Positions 48,476-58,055 of a stretch of DNA of 64,000 nucleotides are shown here, one piece after another. Where the stretch lies: assembly GCF_029814935.1 (NCBI RefSeq), contig NZ_CP104582.1, positions 1,612,001-1,676,000 of the forward strand, given 5' to 3'. The translations under genes and the position numbers were made by a program. The notes beneath the pieces are model-generated. The model saw only the letters and a list, made by a program, of their open reading frames with translations, did not search any database and was not told the DNA's origin. Within the stretch, counting starts at the first letter, position 1. Each line of letters opens with the position of its first letter. Origin of the DNA: Pseudomonas sp. GD03919. GTDB taxonomy: Bacteria; Pseudomonadota; Gammaproteobacteria; Pseudomonadales; Pseudomonadaceae.

Positions 48476-49462
48476 ATGAAACTCGCATCACTGAACCAAG
48501 GCCGCGATGGCGTGCTGATCGTCGTTTCCCGCGATCTCACCCGCGCCGTGCTCGCGCCGCAGATCGCTTTCACCCTGCAGGCTGCGCTGGACGACTGGGC
48601 CGTGGCCCGGCCCAAGCTCGAAGCGGTCTATCAGCGTCTCAACGACGGCTTGGAAGAGGGCGCCTTCGCCTTCGATCAGGCCGCCTGCCACAGCCCGCTG
48701 CCGCGCGCCTACCACTGGGCCGACGGCAGCGCCTACGTCAATCATGTCGAGTTGGTGCGCAAGGCGCGCGGCGCGGAGATGCCGGAGTCGTTCTGGCACG
48801 ACCCGCTGATGTACCAGGGCGGCGCCGATGCCTTTATCCCGCCGCACAGCCCGATCCGCCTGGCCGACGAAGCCTGGGGCATCGACCTGGAGGCGGAGCT
48901 GGCAGTGATCACCGACGACGTGCCGATGGGCGCCACGCCGGCCGAAGCGGCAGGCCATATCCGCCTGCTGATGCTGGTCAACGACGTCTCGCTGCGTAAC
49001 CTGATACCTGGCGAGTTGGCCAAGGGCTTCGGCTTCTACCAGAGCAAGCCGTCGTCGAGCTTCTCGCCGGTGGCGGTGACGCCGGACGAGCTGGGCGACA
49101 GCTGGAAGGACGGCAAGGTGCACCGGCCGCTGGTGTCGCATATCAACGGCGCGCTGTTCGGCCAGCCGAACGCCGGCGTCGACATGACCTTCAACTTCCC
49201 AACCCTGGTCGCCCACGCCGCCAAGACCCGGCCGCTGGGCGCCGGCACCATCATTGGCTCCGGCACGGTGTCGAACTACGACCGCAGCGCCGGCTCCAGC
49301 TGCCTGGCGGAAAAACGCATGCTGGAGATCGTCGAGCAGGGCGAGGCGAAGACGCCGTTCCTCAAGTTCGGCGACCGGGTACGCATCGAGATGTTCGACG
49401 CAGCCGGGCAGAGCATTTTCGGCGCCATCGATCAGGTGGTGGAAAAGTACGACGCCCGCTGA
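48476..49462 (+). CDS. fahA: Fumarylacetoacetate hydrolase
   Basis: This hydrolase splits fumarylacetoacetate to fumarate and acetoacetate, the last step of tyrosine catabolism. The 328-residue protein has the FAH catalytic fold with metal-binding WGIDLEAELAVITDDVP and GSGTVSNYD. It is the shorter bacterial type, without the N-terminal SH3-like domain of eukaryotic FAH. Palindromic repeats lie on both sides. Confidence 0.93.
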   Translation: MKLASLNQGRDGVLIVVSRDLTRAVLAPQIAFTLQAALDDWAVARPKLEAVYQRLNDGLEEGAFAFDQAACHSPLPRAYHWADGSAYVNHVELVRKARGAEMPESFWHDPLMYQGGADAFIPPHSPIRLADEAWGIDLEAELAVITDDVPMGATPAEAAGHIRLLMLVNDVSLRNLIPGELAKGFGFYQSKPSSSFSPVAVTPDELGDSWKDGKVHRPLVSHINGALFGQPNAGVDMTFNFPTLVAHAAKTRPLGAGTIIGSGTVSNYDRSAGSSCLAEKRMLEIVEQGEAKTPFLKFGDRVRIEMFDAAGQSIFGAIDQVVEKYDAR

Positions 49463-49465
49463 TTC

Positions 49466-49532
49466 GTAGGAGCGGCTTTAGCCGCGATTCGCCAGCAGTC
49501 GCTTAAAGCATCGCGGCTGAAGCCGCTCCTAC
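49466..49532. repeat. REP-like palindrome (GTAGGAGCGGCTTTAGCCGCG type)
   Basis: Arms GTAGGAGCGGCTTTAGCCGC and GCGGCTGAAGCCGCTCCTAC lie between fahA and maiA. Confidence 0.88.
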
Positions 49533-49560
49533 GCAAGTCGCGTTTAGAAAGGAATCCGCA

Positions 49561-50211
49561 ATGCTGAAACTCTACGGCTACTGGCGCTCCAGCGCCGCCT
49601 ACCGCGTGCGTATCGCCCTGAACCTCAAGGGCCTGGCTTACCAGCAGGTGCCGGTGCACCTGGTCAAGGATGGCGGCCAGCAGCACGGCGCCGACTACCG
49701 CGCGCTGAACCCGCAGCAGTTGCTGCCGCTGCTGGTGGACGAGGAGAACGGCGGCGTGCGCATCGCCCAGTCGCTGGCGATCATCGAATACCTCGAAGAG
49801 ATCTTCCCGGTGCCGGCGCTGTTGCCAGCCGATCCGGCCGAGCGTGCCCAGGTGCGGGCGCTGGCGCTGCATATCGCCTGCGATCTGCATCCGCTGAACA
49901 ACCTGCGCGTGCTGCAGTACCTGTCCAGCGAACTGGGCGTCGCCGATGAGGCGAAAAACGCCTGGTACCGGCACTGGGTCGCGCTCGGTCTGGCCGCCGT
50001 GGAGGAGGGCCTGGCCGCGTTCGACGGGCGCCTGTCGCTCGGCGAGCGGCCTGGATATCTGGAAGCCTGCCTGATTCCGCAGCTGTATAATGCGCGGCGT
50101 TTTAACTGTGACCTTGCCGCGTACCCACGCATTGTCGCCATGGCGGCGCGCTGTGAACCCCTGGAGGCCTTCCAACTGGCCGCACCGGAGGTACAAGCCG
50201 ACGCCCAGTGA
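49561..50211 (+). CDS. maiA: Maleylacetoacetate isomerase (zeta-class GST)
   Basis: This glutathione-dependent enzyme isomerises maleylacetoacetate to fumarylacetoacetate. The 216-residue protein has the zeta signature YWRSSAAYRVRIALNLKG with catalytic SSAAYRVR and the HPLNNLRVLQYL block. Start: AAAGGAATCCGCA precedes the ATG. It is last in the catabolic set before the NSS transporter. Confidence 0.94.
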   Translation: MLKLYGYWRSSAAYRVRIALNLKGLAYQQVPVHLVKDGGQQHGADYRALNPQQLLPLLVDEENGGVRIAQSLAIIEYLEEIFPVPALLPADPAERAQVRALALHIACDLHPLNNLRVLQYLSSELGVADEAKNAWYRHWVALGLAAVEEGLAAFDGRLSLGERPGYLEACLIPQLYNARRFNCDLAAYPRIVAMAARCEPLEAFQLAAPEVQADAQ

Positions 50212-50300
50212 CATCCCCGGCTTCACCAAGCCTTGCATTCCGCTGCGCCACAAGCGCGGCGGGTCCGATTCCGTCACAGATAAAAACAAGCAGGTGACGC

Positions 50301-51761
50301 ATGACCCGTGAAAAACCGAAGAACCTCTGGCTCTCGCGCTGGGGCTTCATCCTCGCTGCAACCGGCTCGGCCGTCGGCCTGGGCAATATCTGGAAATTCC
50401 CCTACATCACCGGTGAGTACGGCGGCGGCGCCTTCGTGCTGATGTACTTGGCGTGCATCCTGGCCATTGGCATTCCGGTGATGATGACCGAGATCGCCGT
50501 TGGCCGTCGCGGTCGCGGCAGCCCCATCGACGCCATCGGCCGCGTGGTACGCGAGAACGGCGGCAACCCGCTGTGGAAGGCGGTGGGCGGCATGGCCATG
50601 CTCGCCGGCTTCATGATCCTGTGCTTCTACGTGGTCGTCGCCGGCTGGGCCTTCGCCTATACGTGGAAGATGCTCGATGGCTCGCTGGCCGCCACCAGCG
50701 TCGAGGCGCTTGGCGGAGTGTTCGAGGCGCACAATGCCAACCCCTGGCAGCTTGGCGGCTGGAGCGTGCTGGTAGCGCTGCTGACCCTATGGATCGTGGC
50801 CAAGGGCGTGCAGAAAGGCATCGAGAATGCCGTGCGCTGGATGATGCCTGGCCTGGCCCTGATGCTGATCGTGCTGGTCGGCTACGCCTTCACCAGCGGC
50901 AGCTTCCAGGCCGGGTTCGATTTCCTGTTCCATTTCGATGCCTCGAAGATCACCGGCGAGGCGCTGTTGGCTGCCCTCGGCCACGCCTTCTTCACCCTCA
51001 GCCTCGCCTCGGGCGCCATCCTTACCTACGGCTCCTACATCCCCGACGGCCAGTCCATCGCCCGCACCACTTTCCTAGTTGCCATCTGCGATACCTGCGT
51101 GGCGCTGCTGGCGGGTCTGGCGATCTTCCCGATCATCTTCGCCAATGGCATGAGCCCTGAGGCTGGGCCTGGGTTGATCTTCATGAGCCTGCCGCTGGCC
51201 TTCCAGCAGATGCCCTTCGGTACCGCGTTCGGGGTGCTGTTCTTCGCCATGGTGTCGATCGCCGCACTGACCTCGGCCATCTCCATGATCGAAGCCACGG
51301 TGGCCTACCTTAACGAGAAACACGGTATCAGCCGTCTGCGTGCAGCGCTGGCTTCTGGCGCCGTGCTGTTGGTGATCAGCCTGCTGGCGATGCTCTCGTT
51401 CAACCTGCTGGCCGGCTGGACGCCGCTGGGCAAGAACTTCTTCGACTGGCTGGACTACCTCACCTCGCGCTGGATGATGCCGCTGGGCGGCATCTTCATG
51501 GTGGTGCTCGCCGGCTATGCGCTGCGCAGCGAAATCATGCGCGACGAGCTGGACCTGCCACCTGCAGGCTACGCCCTGTGGCTGTTCATGGTGCGCTATG
51601 TCAGCCCGGTGCTGATCATGGTGGTGTTCCTGCATGCGCTGGGTTGGCTGCTGTTCGACCCGGTCGCCCAGTGGTACTGGATAGCGGGCGCTATCGGCTT
51701 GCTGGCTATCGCCGGCGAAATGCTGCGGCCAAGGGTGATGCCGGCACTTGCCGGACGTTGA
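50301..51761 (+). CDS. Sodium-dependent amino-acid transporter (NSS/SNF family)
   Basis: The 486-residue protein has about 12 helices, with the NSS N-terminus WGFILAATGSAVGLGNIWKFPY and the Na+-site region in helix 1. TNA/Tyt1-like members import aromatic or branched amino acids. Location directly after the tyrosine-catabolism genes (89 bases) suggests tyrosine or another aromatic substrate; this is inference. A strong terminator follows. Confidence 0.9.
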   Translation: MTREKPKNLWLSRWGFILAATGSAVGLGNIWKFPYITGEYGGGAFVLMYLACILAIGIPVMMTEIAVGRRGRGSPIDAIGRVVRENGGNPLWKAVGGMAMLAGFMILCFYVVVAGWAFAYTWKMLDGSLAATSVEALGGVFEAHNANPWQLGGWSVLVALLTLWIVAKGVQKGIENAVRWMMPGLALMLIVLVGYAFTSGSFQAGFDFLFHFDASKITGEALLAALGHAFFTLSLASGAILTYGSYIPDGQSIARTTFLVAICDTCVALLAGLAIFPIIFANGMSPEAGPGLIFMSLPLAFQQMPFGTAFGVLFFAMVSIAALTSAISMIEATVAYLNEKHGISRLRAALASGAVLLVISLLAMLSFNLLAGWTPLGKNFFDWLDYLTSRWMMPLGGIFMVVLAGYALRSEIMRDELDLPPAGYALWLFMVRYVSPVLIMVVFLHALGWLLFDPVAQWYWIAGAIGLLAIAGEMLRPRVMPALAGR

Positions 51762-51780
51762 GCCCTCGTCAGGTCGAGCG

Positions 51781-51813
51781 GGCGCAGTTTCGTCAGAAAC
51801 TGCGCCTTTTTTA
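51781..51813 (+). terminator. Terminator after the NSS transporter gene
   Basis: GGCGCAGTTTC pairs with GAAACTGCGCC across GTCA and is followed by TTTTTTAT. Confidence 0.9.
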
Positions 51814-51959
51814 TAGTTCGCGTATCGGCAAGGCGCACAGATGGTCGGCGAGAAATCGCCGGTTTTTGTACGTCAATAAGCGGATAATTGCCGAATTTGC
51901 CCGTCTGTACGTAAGACCCTAGCTATCCTGCAAGTAATGCATTGGCTAAGTGCCAGCAC

Positions 51960-51987
51960 TCAAGCGGTACCACTTTCCTGCCGATAG
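51960..51987 (+). promoter_or_regulatory. FliA (sigma-28) promoter of the chemoreceptor gene
   Basis: TCAAGCGG (51960-51967), 12 bases, then GCCGATAG (51980-51987) closely match the flagellar sigma factor pattern (-10 GCCGATAA). It lies 93 bases before the chemoreceptor ATG. The rest of 51814-52080 holds no gene. Confidence 0.65.
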
Positions 51988-52080
51988 TCTGTAATCGATA
52001 TGGCATAGCAGTTGCGTAGCCAGTCGATCAGGCCGCGCTCACGAGGCGCGGCTATATAAGAAAAATCTGGAGTCGCCGTT

Positions 52081-54030
52081 ATGTTCAACTCTGCCACACG
52101 CCTTTTCGCCAATCTTGCCGTGGGCAAGAAACTCCTCATTGGTTTCGGTCTGGTGCTGTTGCTGACAGCAGCCATGACCGTCAGCGGCTATCTTGCCGTC
52201 CAGGCGGTATTGAAAGGACATGAGCAAGTCGGGGAACTGGCGCAGGTGAACCAGGAGATCCTCCAGGCACGTCGCCTCGAGCGCAATTTCGCCATCGAGC
52301 AGACTGAAGACAGCGCCGCGCGCGTGCGCGAGAGCCTGCTCAAGGTGCAGGGCATGCTGGAGCACCTGGGTCAGGATGTGGCCGAAAGCTCGCGCATTCA
52401 GACCATGCAGCAAGCCACCGCCGAGTACCTCAAGCAGTTCGATAACTATGTCGAGCAGCAGGGCAAGGCGCGCGAAGCCCGTCAGGATATGCGCACCGCA
52501 GCGGCAGAAGCTCGCGATCAGTTCGAGGTGATCGAACTGGACATGTACGACGCGGTACGCGAGCTGCGGCTACAGGGTGATCGCCTGCGTGGCAGTGACC
52601 CGCTGACCCTGGCAGAAACCGCGTCCGGCCTGAGCAAGCGCATGCTCGATCTGCGCAGCCAGGAAAGCCTCTACATCATCGACGGTTCTGCCGAGGCGCT
52701 GCAGGAGTGGGAGTACACCAGCGAAGACCTGCAGACCGTTGCCGGCAGCCTGAAGGTCTGGCTCGACGATGATCAGAAGGCGTCCATCGACACCGCCTTG
52801 CAGGCGTTGACCCTTTATCAGCGCTCCTTCCTCTACTATCAGCAGCTTCGCGAGCAGAACCAGGCGACCGAGAAGGCCATGATCGAGCGCGCGCGCTCGG
52901 TCGTCGATCTGGCCGAGTCGGCTCAGGCCAGCGCCGAGGCTCACATGCTCGCCGATACCCAGCGGGCACTGGTGATGCTTGGCATCATGGGCGTCGCTGC
53001 GGTGGTGCTGGGGCTGTTCGCCGCGCTGCTGATCACCCGTCTGATTGTCACGCCGCTGCGCCAGACCGTGGCCTTTGCCCAGCGTATCGCCGCTGGTGAT
53101 CTCAGTCAGGACATACCGCAGGATCGCCGTGACGAAGTCGGACAGCTGCTCGCCGCCATGCAGGACATGACCGTCAGCCTGCGCAACCTGGTCGGTCGCA
53201 TTGGTAGCGGCGTCGGGCAGATCGCCGCGGCTGCCGAGCAGCTCTCTTCGATCACCGCACAAACCAGCGCTGGTGTGCAGACGCAGAAACTGGAGACCGA
53301 ACAGACTGCGACTGCCATGCATCAGATGGCGGCCACCGTGCAGGAAGTGGCGCAGAACGCCGAGCAGGCCTCGCTGGCGGCGCGTGACGCTGACCTGGAG
53401 GCGCAGCAGGGCAATCGCGTGGTGCAACAGGCGGTGGATCAGATCGACAGCCTGGCCAGCGAAGTGGAGCAGTCGGCCAAGGCCATAGCCGACCTGAATC
53501 AGGAGAGCGCGCGTATCGGCACTGTGCTGGAGGTGATTCGCAACGTCGCCGAGCAGACCAACCTGCTGGCGCTCAACGCTGCCATCGAGGCGGCCCGCGC
53601 GGGTGAGCAGGGCCGCGGTTTCGCCGTGGTCGCCGATGAGGTGCGAGCACTGGCCAAGCGTGCTCAGGACAGCACCGAGGAAATCGAAAGCCTGATTGCC
53701 GGCTTGCAGCGCATGGCCAAGGGCGCTGTGCAGCAGATGGACAGCAGTCGTGACCTGACCCGCCGTACCGTCGAACTGGCCGGTGAAGCCGGGGATGCCC
53801 TGGGTCGCATCACCCAGGCTGTCAGCACCATCGAACAGATGAACCAGCAGATCGCCGCCGCCGCCGAAGAGCAGAGCGCGGTGGCCGAGGCGATCAACGA
53901 GAGCGTGACCCGCGTGCGCGACATCGGCGAGCAGAGTGCCGCGGCCAGTGAGCAGACCGCCGCCTCTAGTGCCGAGCTGGCGCGTCTGGGCGTGGAACTG
54001 CAGGGGCTGGTGCGACAGTTCCGCACCTGA
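52081..54030 (+). CDS. Methyl-accepting chemotaxis protein with HBM sensor
   Basis: The 649-residue membrane receptor signals to CheA/CheW. Helix 1 is at ~15-40. The ~250-residue all-helical periplasmic region (~41-295) fits the HBM domain of McpS/TlpQ-type receptors for organic acids or amines. Helix 2 is at ~300-325, with HAMP ([25 protein letters not shown]) and the signalling tip [20 protein letters not shown]. There is no CheR-tethering pentapeptide. A FliA-like promoter lies upstream. Confidence 0.93.
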   Translation: MFNSATRLFANLAVGKKLLIGFGLVLLLTAAMTVSGYLAVQAVLKGHEQVGELAQVNQEILQARRLERNFAIEQTEDSAARVRESLLKVQGMLEHLGQDVAESSRIQTMQQATAEYLKQFDNYVEQQGKAREARQDMRTAAAEARDQFEVIELDMYDAVRELRLQGDRLRGSDPLTLAETASGLSKRMLDLRSQESLYIIDGSAEALQEWEYTSEDLQTVAGSLKVWLDDDQKASIDTALQALTLYQRSFLYYQQLREQNQATEKAMIERARSVVDLAESAQASAEAHMLADTQRALVMLGIMGVAAVVLGLFAALLITRLIVTPLRQTVAFAQRIAAGDLSQDIPQDRRDEVGQLLAAMQDMTVSLRNLVGRIGSGVGQIAAAAEQLSSITAQTSAGVQTQKLETEQTATAMHQMAATVQEVAQNAEQASLAARDADLEAQQGNRVVQQAVDQIDSLASEVEQSAKAIADLNQESARIGTVLEVIRNVAEQTNLLALNAAIEAARAGEQGRGFAVVADEVRALAKRAQDSTEEIESLIAGLQRMAKGAVQQMDSSRDLTRRTVELAGEAGDALGRITQAVSTIEQMNQQIAAAAEEQSAVAEAINESVTRVRDIGEQSAAASEQTAASSAELARLGVELQGLVRQFRT

Positions 54031-54033
54031 CCC

Positions 54034-54807
54034 TCAGCCCAGGTGAAAGCCGCCGTCGATGGGGATGATGGCGCCGGTCATGTAGGCACCGGCGCTGCCG
54101 GCCAGGCTCAGCGCCAGCGCGGCCATCTCGTCCTCGCGACCCCAGCGCTTCATCGGGATCACCGCGGTATCGGCGGCCAGCGCTGCTTCGTCCTCGGCGA
54201 TGAAGCGAGTCATCTTGCTCGGAAAGCGCCCCGGTGCGATCACGTTGACGTTGATGTGCTCGCCCACCAACTCCTTGGCCAGCATGCGTGATAGCTGATG
54301 CAGCGCCGCTTTGCTCGGGCCGTAGGCGTAGGCCTGCTCGCCCATGGCGCTGATACCGGCCACCGAACCGATATTGATGACCCGCGCCGGGCAGTCTGCC
54401 GAACCGGCCTTGCGCAGCAGCGGCAGCAGTTGCTGGATGCAACCGAACACCGAGGTGACGTTGAGCTGCATGACTTTCTCCCAGCCCTTGGCTGGATAGC
54501 TTTCCAGCGGCGCGCCCCAGGTGGTGCCGGCGTTGTTGACCAGAATATCCAGTCTGTCGATGCGCCCGCTTAGTTCGCCAGCCAGCGCCTGCACACCTTC
54601 CTCACTGGCCAGATTGGCGGCAATGCCGGTGCACTGACCCAGTGCCGAGAGGTCGGCGGCGGTCTGCGCACAGGCTTCGCTGTCACGGGCGCAGACGTAG
54701 ACATGGGCGCCGGCCTCGACGAAGGCCCTGGCGATCATCAGGCCGATGCCACGGGTACCGCCAGTGACCAGGGCGGTGCGGCCGACAAGGGAAAAATACG
54801 GATGCAT
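54034..54807 (-). CDS. rhlG: RhlG, NADPH-dependent beta-ketoacyl reductase
   Basis: The 257-residue SDR begins MHPYFSLVGRTALVTGG and closely follows P. aeruginosa RhlG (GISAMGEQAYAYGPSKAALHQL). It has TGxxxGIG, NNAG and Y-x3-K. RhlG was proposed to supply 3-hydroxyacyl groups for rhamnolipid or PHA precursors, although its role is debated. It is convergent with the chemoreceptor gene, ending 3 bases after it. Confidence 0.93.
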   Translation of the reverse strand: MHPYFSLVGRTALVTGGTRGIGLMIARAFVEAGAHVYVCARDSEACAQTAADLSALGQCTGIAANLASEEGVQALAGELSGRIDRLDILVNNAGTTWGAPLESYPAKGWEKVMQLNVTSVFGCIQQLLPLLRKAGSADCPARVINIGSVAGISAMGEQAYAYGPSKAALHQLSRMLAKELVGEHINVNVIAPGRFPSKMTRFIAEDEAALAADTAVIPMKRWGREDEMAALALSLAGSAGAYMTGAIIPIDGGFHLG

Positions 54808-54908
54808 GAGAAGGCCTCTATGAATGGTGAGGTCTTCACCCTAGAACTTGGTGCCAGGTAAATCAGGCACTATTGCTGGTCGAAATGACGATTCATGCGT
54901 TTTGTCTT

Positions 54909-54967
54909 GCCGCGGCTAAAGCCCCTCCCACGGAGCATCGATTGTGTGGGAGGGGCTTTAGCCGCGA
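54909..54967. repeat. REP-like palindrome (GTGGGAGGGGCTTTAGCCGCG type)
   Basis: Arms of about 20 bases starting GCCGCGGCTAAAGCCCC (54909) and ending GGGGCTTTAGCCGCG. The trmO stop codon TAA (minus strand) is inside its right arm. Confidence 0.85.
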
Positions 54968-55659
54968 CTCGCCATCTGCACATCCAGCACGCGAATACGC
55001 CCTGGTTGCGGGTAATGCCAGTGCACGTCCAGATCCCAGAAGCGCGCGCCGTAGCGCCGCTCCGGCTGGGGTTGCTGGTAGGCCGGGCGTGGATCCTGCG
55101 CCAGACATTGCTCGATCAGCGCCACCAGCGGTTCGTCCAAACGCAGCCCGTGACTGCGCGCAGCTGCCAGCGCGTCGTCCTGCCAGTCCACCGGAATCAG
55201 TGGCGGCGGGGCATCGGCCATCTCGTTGCGCGCGTCGGCCACAGCATCGGCATAGGGCACGTAAGGCTTGATATCCAGTACCGGCGTGCCGTCGAGCAGG
55301 TCGATGCCTGACAGGTGCAGGCGCCCCGGCTCCACGCGCTCCAGGCGCACCACCGACTGGCCGATGCCGTTGGGGCGATGGGTGGCGCGGGTACTGAATA
55401 CGCCTACCGCCTGGTTACCGCCCAGGCGCGGCGGGCGCACCTTCAGGCGCGGCTTGTCTTCCAGCGCCTGGTGAAACAGAAACAGCAGCCAGACATGGCT
55501 GACCTGTTCCAGGCCCTGAACGGCCTCGCCCTGATCGAAGGGCGGTAGCAGTTCCAGCACGCCGCGCGCTGCGGGGGCCAGATGCGGCTGGCGGGGAATG
55601 GCGAACTTTTCCTTGAAGCAGGAGCGGACGATACCGACCGGGGAGACCAGATGCTGCAT
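54958..55659 (-). CDS. trmO: tRNA (N6-threonylcarbamoyladenosine-37) methyltransferase TrmO
   Basis: TrmO uses SAM to methylate t6A37 of threonine tRNAs. The 233-residue protein has PVGIVRSCFKEKFAIPRQPHL, the conserved VGVFSTRATHRPNGIGQSVV, and a C-terminal domain with GARFWDLDVHWHY. The last codons before TAA are provided by the palindromic repeat. It lies 10 bases after a small exported-protein gene. Confidence 0.93.
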   Translation of the reverse strand: MQHLVSPVGIVRSCFKEKFAIPRQPHLAPAARGVLELLPPFDQGEAVQGLEQVSHVWLLFLFHQALEDKPRLKVRPPRLGGNQAVGVFSTRATHRPNGIGQSVVRLERVEPGRLHLSGIDLLDGTPVLDIKPYVPYADAVADARNEMADAPPPLIPVDWQDDALAAARSHGLRLDEPLVALIEQCLAQDPRPAYQQPQPERRYGARFWDLDVHWHYPQPGRIRVLDVQMASRG

Positions 55660-55669
55660 GGTGTGCTGC

Positions 55670-55876
55670 TTAGCGTCTGCTCACGGGGGCGTCGTACGGC
55701 ACCCGGCAGCCTGCGTCGCGGAACGGCCCGGTGAAGGCGATCCAGCCCTCGCCGGGGCTGGTCTGGGCGCAGGTCAGGTGGCCGTCGACCTTGCTCTGCC
55801 AGAGGAAGAAGGGCGCCGGCGCAGCGAAGCTGGGCAGGCTCATGGCGAGCAGCGCGGTGAGGAGTAGGGTACGCAT
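55670..55876 (-). CDS. Small exported protein
   Basis: The 68-residue precursor has a signal peptide (RTLLLTALLAMSLPSFA). The mature part of ~50 residues has two cysteines (LTCAQ, DAGCR) that could form a disulfide, plus several Trp/Phe. No family is recognised. ATG 55876 follows GGAG by 9 bases. It may share a transcript with trmO. Confidence 0.65.
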   Translation of the reverse strand: MRTLLLTALLAMSLPSFAAPAPFFLWQSKVDGHLTCAQTSPGEGWIAFTGPFRDAGCRVPYDAPVSRR

Positions 55877-55919
55877 GATGGTGGTCTCCAGAGCGTGACG
55901 GACACAGCCTAACACGGCC

Positions 55920-56630
55920 TCAGAATCGTTCCTTGTCACCCAGATAGCGCCATTGCCCGACTGGCAGCTTGGCCATCGGCACGCCGCCGATACGAATACG
56001 CTTCATGCCCAGCACTTTCAGGCCCAGTGCCGCGCAGATCTGCCGCAGCAGGTCGGCTGGCGGATTCTTCAGGGCGAAGCGCAGGCGCTGTTCGCTCTGC
56101 CAGCTGGCCTTGCATGGCGGGAACTGCGTGCCCTTGTGCAGCAGGCCTTTCTTCAGGCGCTCCAGCGCACTGGTCGGCAGCTCTCCAGCGACATCGACCA
56201 GGTACTCCTGTTCCAGTTTGCTGCCGTCTTCGCGCAGCTTGCGCTGTGCACGCCAGTCCTGGCTGAGCACCACCAGGCCGCTGGCGCCGTTCTGCAGTGG
56301 CAGGCTTTGTTCCTGACGCAGGAAATGGCCATGCAGGACGCGCTGGGCGTGCGGATCTTCCTCCCAGTGCCGCTCGCGCACGAGCAGGTGCTGCAATTGC
56401 GCGGCGCTGCTGCCGGCCGGGCAATGCACCAGCAGGGTAACCGGTTCTACCGGCTCGAGGCTGGCGCCGGGCAGCAGCTCGACACGCTGTTCCTCGACCT
56501 TGAACTGCGGCGCCTCGACCACCTGGCCGTCCACCGTAACCCAGCCACCAGTGATGTACAGGTCAGCCTCGCGTCGGGAACAGCCGAACAGTTCGATGAC
56601 GCGTTTGGACAGGCGGGTGGGTTCGCTCAT
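55920..56630 (-). CDS. RsuA-like pseudouridine synthase family protein with degenerate active site
   Basis: The 236-residue protein has an N-terminal S4 RNA-binding domain (LSKRVIELFGCSRREADLYI) and an RsuA/RluF-type synthase fold ending LKVLGMKRIRIGGVPMAKLPVGQW. The usual catalytic motif GRLDxxTxGL is replaced by LPLQNGASGL, with no aspartate. It may be an RNA-binding protein rather than an enzyme. ATG 56630 was chosen; upstream in-frame codons fall in non-family sequence. Confidence 0.85.
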   Translation of the reverse strand: MSEPTRLSKRVIELFGCSRREADLYITGGWVTVDGQVVEAPQFKVEEQRVELLPGASLEPVEPVTLLVHCPAGSSAAQLQHLLVRERHWEEDPHAQRVLHGHFLRQEQSLPLQNGASGLVVLSQDWRAQRKLREDGSKLEQEYLVDVAGELPTSALERLKKGLLHKGTQFPPCKASWQSEQRLRFALKNPPADLLRQICAALGLKVLGMKRIRIGGVPMAKLPVGQWRYLGDKERF

Positions 56631-56687
56631 GGTGGCGCTCGATAAAAAGAAAGACATTGTACCGGCAAGGCGTTGAGGAGGCTGGAA

Positions 56688-56714
56688 AGAAAAAGCCCCG
56701 CAGGCTGCGGGGCT
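56688..56714 (-). terminator. Terminator of rimO
   Basis: On the minus strand AGCCCCGCAG-CCTG-CGGGGCT is followed by TTTTCTTT, directly after rimO. Confidence 0.88.
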
Positions 56715-56732
56715 CAACAGGAGAGGAGTGGA

Positions 56733-58055
56733 TCAGACCAGCTCGCCCCACATGTCGTATTCATCGGCGTCGACGATGCGCACGCGTACCTTGTCACCCG
56801 GTTTGACGTCGGTGGAGTCGATGAACACGCTGCCGTCGATCTCCGGGGCGTCGGCCCAGGAGCGCGCCACGGCACCTTCGCCGTCCACTTCATCGACCAG
56901 CACGTCCATTTCCAGGCCGATCTTGGCCTGCAGGCGTGCCGAGCTGATCGCCTGCTGATGCGCCATGAAACGCTCCCAGCGTTCCTGCTTGACGTCATCC
57001 GGCACCGGCTCCAGGCCCAGATCGTTGGCCGGCGCGCCTTCAACCGGCGAGTACTGGAAGCAGCCGACGCGGTCGAGCTGCGCCTCGGTCAGCCAGTCCA
57101 GCAGGTACTGGAAGTCTTCTTCGGTCTCGCCGGGGAAGCCGACGATGAAGGTGGAACGGATGGTCAGCTCCGGGCAGATCTCGCGCCACTTCTTGATGCG
57201 CGCCAGGGTCTTGTCTTCGAAGGCCGGGCGTTTCATCGACTTGAGCACTTTCGGGCTGGCGTGCTGGAACGGGATATCCAGGTACGGCAGCAGCTTGCCG
57301 GCGGCCATCAGCGGGATCACGTCATCGACGTTGGGGTAGGGGTAGACGTAGTGCAGGCGCACCCACACGCCCATCGACGACAGCGCCTCGCACAGCTCGA
57401 GCATGCGCGTCTTCACCGGTTGGCCGTTCCAGAAGTCCAGCTTGTACTTCATGTCGACGCCGTAGGCGCTGGTGTCCTGGCTGATCACCAGCAACTCCTT
57501 GACCCCGGCCTTGACCAGGCGCTCGGCCTCGCTGAGCACATCGCCCACCGGGCGGCTGACCAGCTTGCCGCGCATCGACGGGATGATGCAGAAGCTGCAG
57601 GTATGGTTGCAGCCCTCGGAAATCTTCAGGTAGGCGTAGTGGCGTGGGGTGAGCTTGATGCCCTGTGGCGGCACCAGGTCGATCAGCGGGTTGTGCTCGG
57701 TCTTCGGCGGGATGACTTCGTGTACGGCGCTGACCACCTGCTCGTACTGCTGCGGGCCGGTGACGGCCAGTACGCTGGGGTGCACGTCGCGGATGCTGTC
57801 CTCGGCCACGCCCATGCAACCGGTGACGATTACCTTGCCGTTCTCCGCCAGTGCCTCGCCGATGGCGTCCAGCGACTCGGCCTTGGCGCTGTCGATGAAG
57901 CCACAGGTGTTGACCACCACCACGTCGGCATCCTGGTAGGTCGGTACGATCTCGTAACCTTCCATGCGCAGCTGGGTCAGGATGCGTTCGGAGTCGACAG
58001 TCGCTTTCGGGCAGCCGAGCGAGACGAAGCCGACTTTCGGGGTGGCGGTGGACAT
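56733..58055 (-). CDS. rimO: Ribosomal protein S12 methylthiotransferase RimO
   Basis: This radical-SAM enzyme adds a methylthio group to the conserved aspartate of S12. The 440-residue protein has the N-terminal cluster domain ([29 protein letters not shown]), the radical-SAM motif CNHTCSFC, and a C-terminal TRAM domain. A terminator follows, and ~490 bases separate it from fabV. Confidence 0.96.
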   Translation of the reverse strand: MSTATPKVGFVSLGCPKATVDSERILTQLRMEGYEIVPTYQDADVVVVNTCGFIDSAKAESLDAIGEALAENGKVIVTGCMGVAEDSIRDVHPSVLAVTGPQQYEQVVSAVHEVIPPKTEHNPLIDLVPPQGIKLTPRHYAYLKISEGCNHTCSFCIIPSMRGKLVSRPVGDVLSEAERLVKAGVKELLVISQDTSAYGVDMKYKLDFWNGQPVKTRMLELCEALSSMGVWVRLHYVYPYPNVDDVIPLMAAGKLLPYLDIPFQHASPKVLKSMKRPAFEDKTLARIKKWREICPELTIRSTFIVGFPGETEEDFQYLLDWLTEAQLDRVGCFQYSPVEGAPANDLGLEPVPDDVKQERWERFMAHQQAISSARLQAKIGLEMDVLVDEVDGEGAVARSWADAPEIDGSVFIDSTDVKPGDKVRVRIVDADEYDMWGELV

